DNA of 24,681 nt from a virus: positions 1 through 24,681 of IMG/VR virus record IMGVR_UViG_3300001041_001516; one strand, 5' to 3'. The first letter of the stretch is position 1; each line of letters opens with the position of its first letter. Under the pieces are notes generated by a model. That model saw only the letters and a program-made list of their open reading frames with translations, was not told the origin of the DNA and ran no database searches. Positions 22,000 through 24,681 of this stretch are shown in pieces. Both the position numbers and the translations under genes were made by a program.

Positions 22000-23079
22000 A
22001 TGGTAATAGACCGTTTGCCAGATTATGCACTGACTTCTGAATTTGGAAACATCGAATTGAGTTCCGTATCTGGTTATGTGGATATGGAGATAATCTTTGA
22101 ATCCACTTCGATATTAAACGAGCGATATTATCCAAACAAACATGGTTATGTCACCATATATAACATCGGCGAAGTTGCTTTAAATCTTGCAAGTATTCCG
22201 GAACTGAGTAACATTAATAAATCTATTGGCGTTTTTTATGTGAGTCTTACAATTAAACTGACTCAGAGGTATACAGCGCCGGTGGAAGTAATCCGTTATT
22301 TTTATGTGTCGAGCGTAAATACCAATGGAACCGTAAATCATGACAACATGGTGATCACGCCACTTTCACTGACAAACGAGAAACGAACAGGTATTGGCAG
22401 AAAGGAATTCATCTCATTTTTTGGTACGGAATCCATCTCACTCTATGCCGTATACAAATCACCGACGGGTGACAAAGGGATAACGATCTCAAATTACGCC
22501 ACGCCTACGTATTCATATGTTGGAGTATTTTCTTTCGATGTATCTCCGTCACTTGTAGCTTCCAGGATTGGATGCAATGAAAATGACCTGGTGTATTACA
22601 ATATTTACAAATCTTCTACAAGGGTGATCCGTTTTGTGATGTCAGAACGTATGTACCCTCATTTGAAAACATTCGGATTCATCAACAGCTTTTACGGACA
22701 GGAAACTTTTCACGCCATGGAAGCTGGTAACTTTCAAACAAAATTTGACAGGAATATTGGCACTATCACCGGGGTTAGAAGGCAATTCAGGCCACAAGTT
22801 GAGAAAATAGTCTCCGTTGATACTGGCTGGTTGAAACGGAATGAACTGCCGGTACTTGAAGATTTCCTCACTTCGCAGCGGGTGGGTATATGGGAAGATA
22901 ACACTTTCGTTCCAATAATTATTCAGACCGACTCAATTAAGATTTCAGAGAAACGGGACGAACTGATATCGGTTGAGTTCAGCTACCGATATGCAGAAGA
23001 TAGGTACCAGCGATTCCGGTACGTTACACGTCCGCTTGCCGGCGTATTTGATAGTACGTTTGATCTAACATTTAATTAA
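22000..23079 (+). CDS. beta-rich phage structural protein, role unknown
   Basis: A 359-residue protein, mostly beta strand by sequence, with no catalytic motif. Segments such as YVTIYNIGEVALNLASI, FYVSLTIKLTQRY and LISVEFSYRYAEDRYQRFRY alternate hydrophobic and polar residues as in phage baseplate, tail or receptor-binding subunits. It sits just before a small protein and the portal-like gene, among late genes. I do not recognise its family. A role in the head-tail connection or tail tip is the best guess. Confidence 0.5.
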   Translation: MVIDRLPDYALTSEFGNIELSSVSGYVDMEIIFESTSILNERYYPNKHGYVTIYNIGEVALNLASIPELSNINKSIGVFYVSLTIKLTQRYTAPVEVIRYFYVSSVNTNGTVNHDNMVITPLSLTNEKRTGIGRKEFISFFGTESISLYAVYKSPTGDKGITISNYATPTYSYVGVFSFDVSPSLVASRIGCNENDLVYYNIYKSSTRVIRFVMSERMYPHLKTFGFINSFYGQETFHAMEAGNFQTKFDRNIGTITGVRRQFRPQVEKIVSVDTGWLKRNELPVLEDFLTSQRVGIWEDNTFVPIIIQTDSIKISEKRDELISVEFSYRYAEDRYQRFRYVTRPLAGVFDSTFDLTFN

Positions 23080-23080
23080 A

Positions 23081-23365
23081 ATGGGAAAACCTACACGGAT
23101 ACGTCGTAACATGATGCTGAAGGAAATGGATATCAGATTCTTTCAGAATGGAAAACGAAACATTTTTTCAGTGAAGTTCGTGACAAAAACAGGAAAACTC
23201 TATTTCTTTCCCCAGGCTTATGTCAGAGGATTGCCGTACAACGTTCAGCAGGCACGCCAGAGAGGCATTCAACCGTGTGATTGTGCCGGTCGTCCCGAAG
23301 GACATGTTTTCCCGGTAGGGATCGATCTGATCACACAGTTTAACGGCATGGAAGTAATTTTATAG
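23081..23365 (+). CDS. small basic unknown protein
   Basis: A 94-residue protein, basic (TRIRRNMMLKEMDIRFF), with FSVKFVTKTGKLYFFPQAYVRGLPYN in the middle and CDCAGRPEGHVFPVG near the end. It follows the beta-rich gene with a one-base gap and precedes the portal-like gene by 22 bases. I do not recognise it; a small head or connector component is possible. Confidence 0.55.
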   Translation: MGKPTRIRRNMMLKEMDIRFFQNGKRNIFSVKFVTKTGKLYFFPQAYVRGLPYNVQQARQRGIQPCDCAGRPEGHVFPVGIDLITQFNGMEVIL

Positions 23366-23387
23366 ACACTCGAAAATAACAGGCTAT

Positions 23388-24681
23388 ATGGATATTTTAT
23401 ACAGCAAAAACGGCACGCCACTCATCATCTCCTGCTCATCGGCATTCATGCAGACCACCGGAGCCCCCGGTATTCTGAAAGAACAGAAGAAAAAAGCAGA
23501 TCAGACGGTGAACACAAGCCCTGATCAGGATTTCTTTTCTGTTTCAAACATCAAGATGCTGATGTGGGGAAAAAATAATGATTTTCCACAGTGGGCAAAT
23601 GACATTATAACCAGTACCAGTGTGTTGAACAGCGGATTGAAGTTTATCAGGAATTTTACCTGTGGCCAGGGTATCTATGCATGCAAAATAGAGGGATATG
23701 ATGCCGACGGGAATGAGATGCTGGCTCCGTATGGCGACACGGAGCTGCAACATTTCCTTCTCAGCCGGAAAGCCAGGAGATACCTGGAAAAAGCCGCCCG
23801 TGACTACTTTAAGTTTGGTTCATCGGCCATCCAGTTCATTCCGAATGAAACCGGTGATAAGATTGTGGGTCTAAATCCTGTAAATGCTTTCTTCTGGCGC
23901 CTGAGTGAACGTGATAAAATGGGAAAGGAAACATGCATCGTGAGCGGGAAGTTTCCTGAATCGCCGGCAAAAGGCGATTACAATGCCTATCCTGTGCTGA
24001 TGGAATATGATCCTGAGCTGGATTACGATATCATGAAGTTTGAAGGCAAAACAAAGGAAAGCTTCATGATGATTGTGAGAGACAGCTGGAGCAACCGCGA
24101 CACGTACAGCGAGCCGGTATGGCTGTCTGCATATCTGGCCGGATGGATTGACATTGCCAAAGAAGTGCCGTCGTACCTGAAAAAGGTGTATAAGAATCAG
24201 GCCACGTGGAAATGGCATGTGCAGATCCCATACTCTTTCTGGGAGAAGAAATTTCCTGAAGCGGAGTTTGAAAATGCGAAAGATCGTACGGCCGCGATTG
24301 ATCTGTACATGGATGAGATCGAAAGTAACCTCCTGGGAACGGAAAATGCAGAAAAGCCGCTGTTCACCCATTACTCAATCAATGATCTGAACGGGAAAGT
24401 GGAAGAAGAGTGGAAGATCACCCCGCTGGATAACAAGAGCAAGGAAGGAGATAAGCTGGTGACCAGTGCGGCGGCCAACAGCGAGATCCTCTTTGCATTG
24501 CTTGTCAATCCGAATGTACTGGGCGCCGGTATGCCCGGTGGCACCTATGCCGGCAACCAGGGAGGCAGTAATATCCGTGAGGCTTTCCTGGTGAATATTG
24601 CCAATGCCTGGATAGACCGGCAGAACCTGCTGGATCCACTGGAAATGATGTTACGCATCAATGGTTACACAGATGTTGAGT
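23388..24681 (+). CDS. portal-like protein, N-terminal part (runs off right edge)
   Basis: The first 431 residues of a large structural protein with portal features: an early WGKNNDFPQWANDII segment, a helical stem-like central part (KARRYLEKAARDYFKFGSSAIQF), and the segment GGTYAGNQGGSNIREAFLVN that I recall from portal proteins of Bacteroidetes phages. Portals form the 12-part ring through which DNA enters the head. It is translated from ATG 23388, with no stop through the end of the window. It lies downstream of the accessory cassette, not beside terminase as is more usual. Confidence 0.65.
   Translation, partial: MDILYSKNGTPLIISCSSAFMQTTGAPGILKEQKKKADQTVNTSPDQDFFSVSNIKMLMWGKNNDFPQWANDIITSTSVLNSGLKFIRNFTCGQGIYACKIEGYDADGNEMLAPYGDTELQHFLLSRKARRYLEKAARDYFKFGSSAIQFIPNETGDKIVGLNPVNAFFWRLSERDKMGKETCIVSGKFPESPAKGDYNAYPVLMEYDPELDYDIMKFEGKTKESFMMIVRDSWSNRDTYSEPVWLSAYLAGWIDIAKEVPSYLKKVYKNQATWKWHVQIPYSFWEKKFPEAEFENAKDRTAAIDLYMDEIESNLLGTENAEKPLFTHYSINDLNGKVEEEWKITPLDNKSKEGDKLVTSAAANSEILFALLVNPNVLGAGMPGGTYAGNQGGSNIREAFLVNIANAWIDRQNLLDPLEMMLRINGYTDVE

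Noticed and set aside
1-24681. CRISPR array, tRNA, insertion sequence, diversity-generating retroelement, Mu-type transposase
   Set aside because: None was found. There are no regular spacers, no cloverleaf, no transposase and no reverse transcriptase in the window.

Overview
The window is the left end of a prophage of a tailed phage in a Bacteroidetes (Bacteroidales-type) chromosome, together with about 1.4 kb of host DNA. The assignment to Bacteroidetes rests on three things: promoters matching the TTTG-N19-21-TAnnTTTG pattern, a general lack of Shine-Dalgarno sequences, and protein families typical of gut or anaerobe Bacteroidetes phages. The genus cannot be fixed. No integrase or transposase gene is in the window, and the portal-like gene runs off the right edge, so the element continues to the right.

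Layout. (1) 1-1329: two host genes on the minus strand, an FAD-dependent oxidoreductase (N-terminal part only) and a winged-helix AlkZ-like protein, coupled by an ATGA overlap. (2) About 1360-2320: the host/phage junction, with GGGTGTA and TGTGCCG repeats, then a leftward CI-like repressor and a divergent operator/promoter region. (3) 2320-5072: rightward early genes: a Cro-like HTH protein, a LuxR-type regulator with a Cys cluster, several small unknowns (one a 48-aa membrane peptide), a structured RNA region that may control the next start codon, and a P22-AR_N antirepressor. (4) 5147-11376: replication and DNA modification: a 1009-aa zinc-finger/Toprim/SF3 primase-helicase, small unknowns, an ASCH-like protein, a large C5-cytosine methyltransferase and another conserved unknown. 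(5) 11377-12033: an AT-rich, repeat-filled noncoding stretch (possible replication origin), ending in a promoter with the same operator motifs as the repressor region. (6) 12034-13051: two unknown genes and a terminator. (7) 13093-19939: a late promoter nested in that terminator, then ClpP-like protease/scaffold, major capsid protein, a second structural protein, a coiled-coil protein, a PLD-like protein, a small pre-terminase protein, TerS and TerL. (8) 19940-21960: an AT-rich accessory cassette with RadC-like JAMM protein and a HicAB toxin-antitoxin pair, each with its own promoter. (9) 22000-24681: structural genes resume: a beta-rich structural protein, a small unknown and a portal-like protein (partial).

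How it fits together. The repressor, Cro-like protein and antirepressor form a lysogeny switch. Motifs of the type ATATCCACGnTAT and TTATTAACGTTwT occur both beside the repressor and around the promoter of the 12034 gene, so one repressor may control both the early genes and the gene next to the proposed origin. The phage brings its own primase-helicase but no polymerase in view, and it methylates DNA. Morphogenesis follows an unusual order: protease, capsid, terminase, accessory genes, portal.

All function calls come from reading motifs and family resemblance by eye. No database search was run.
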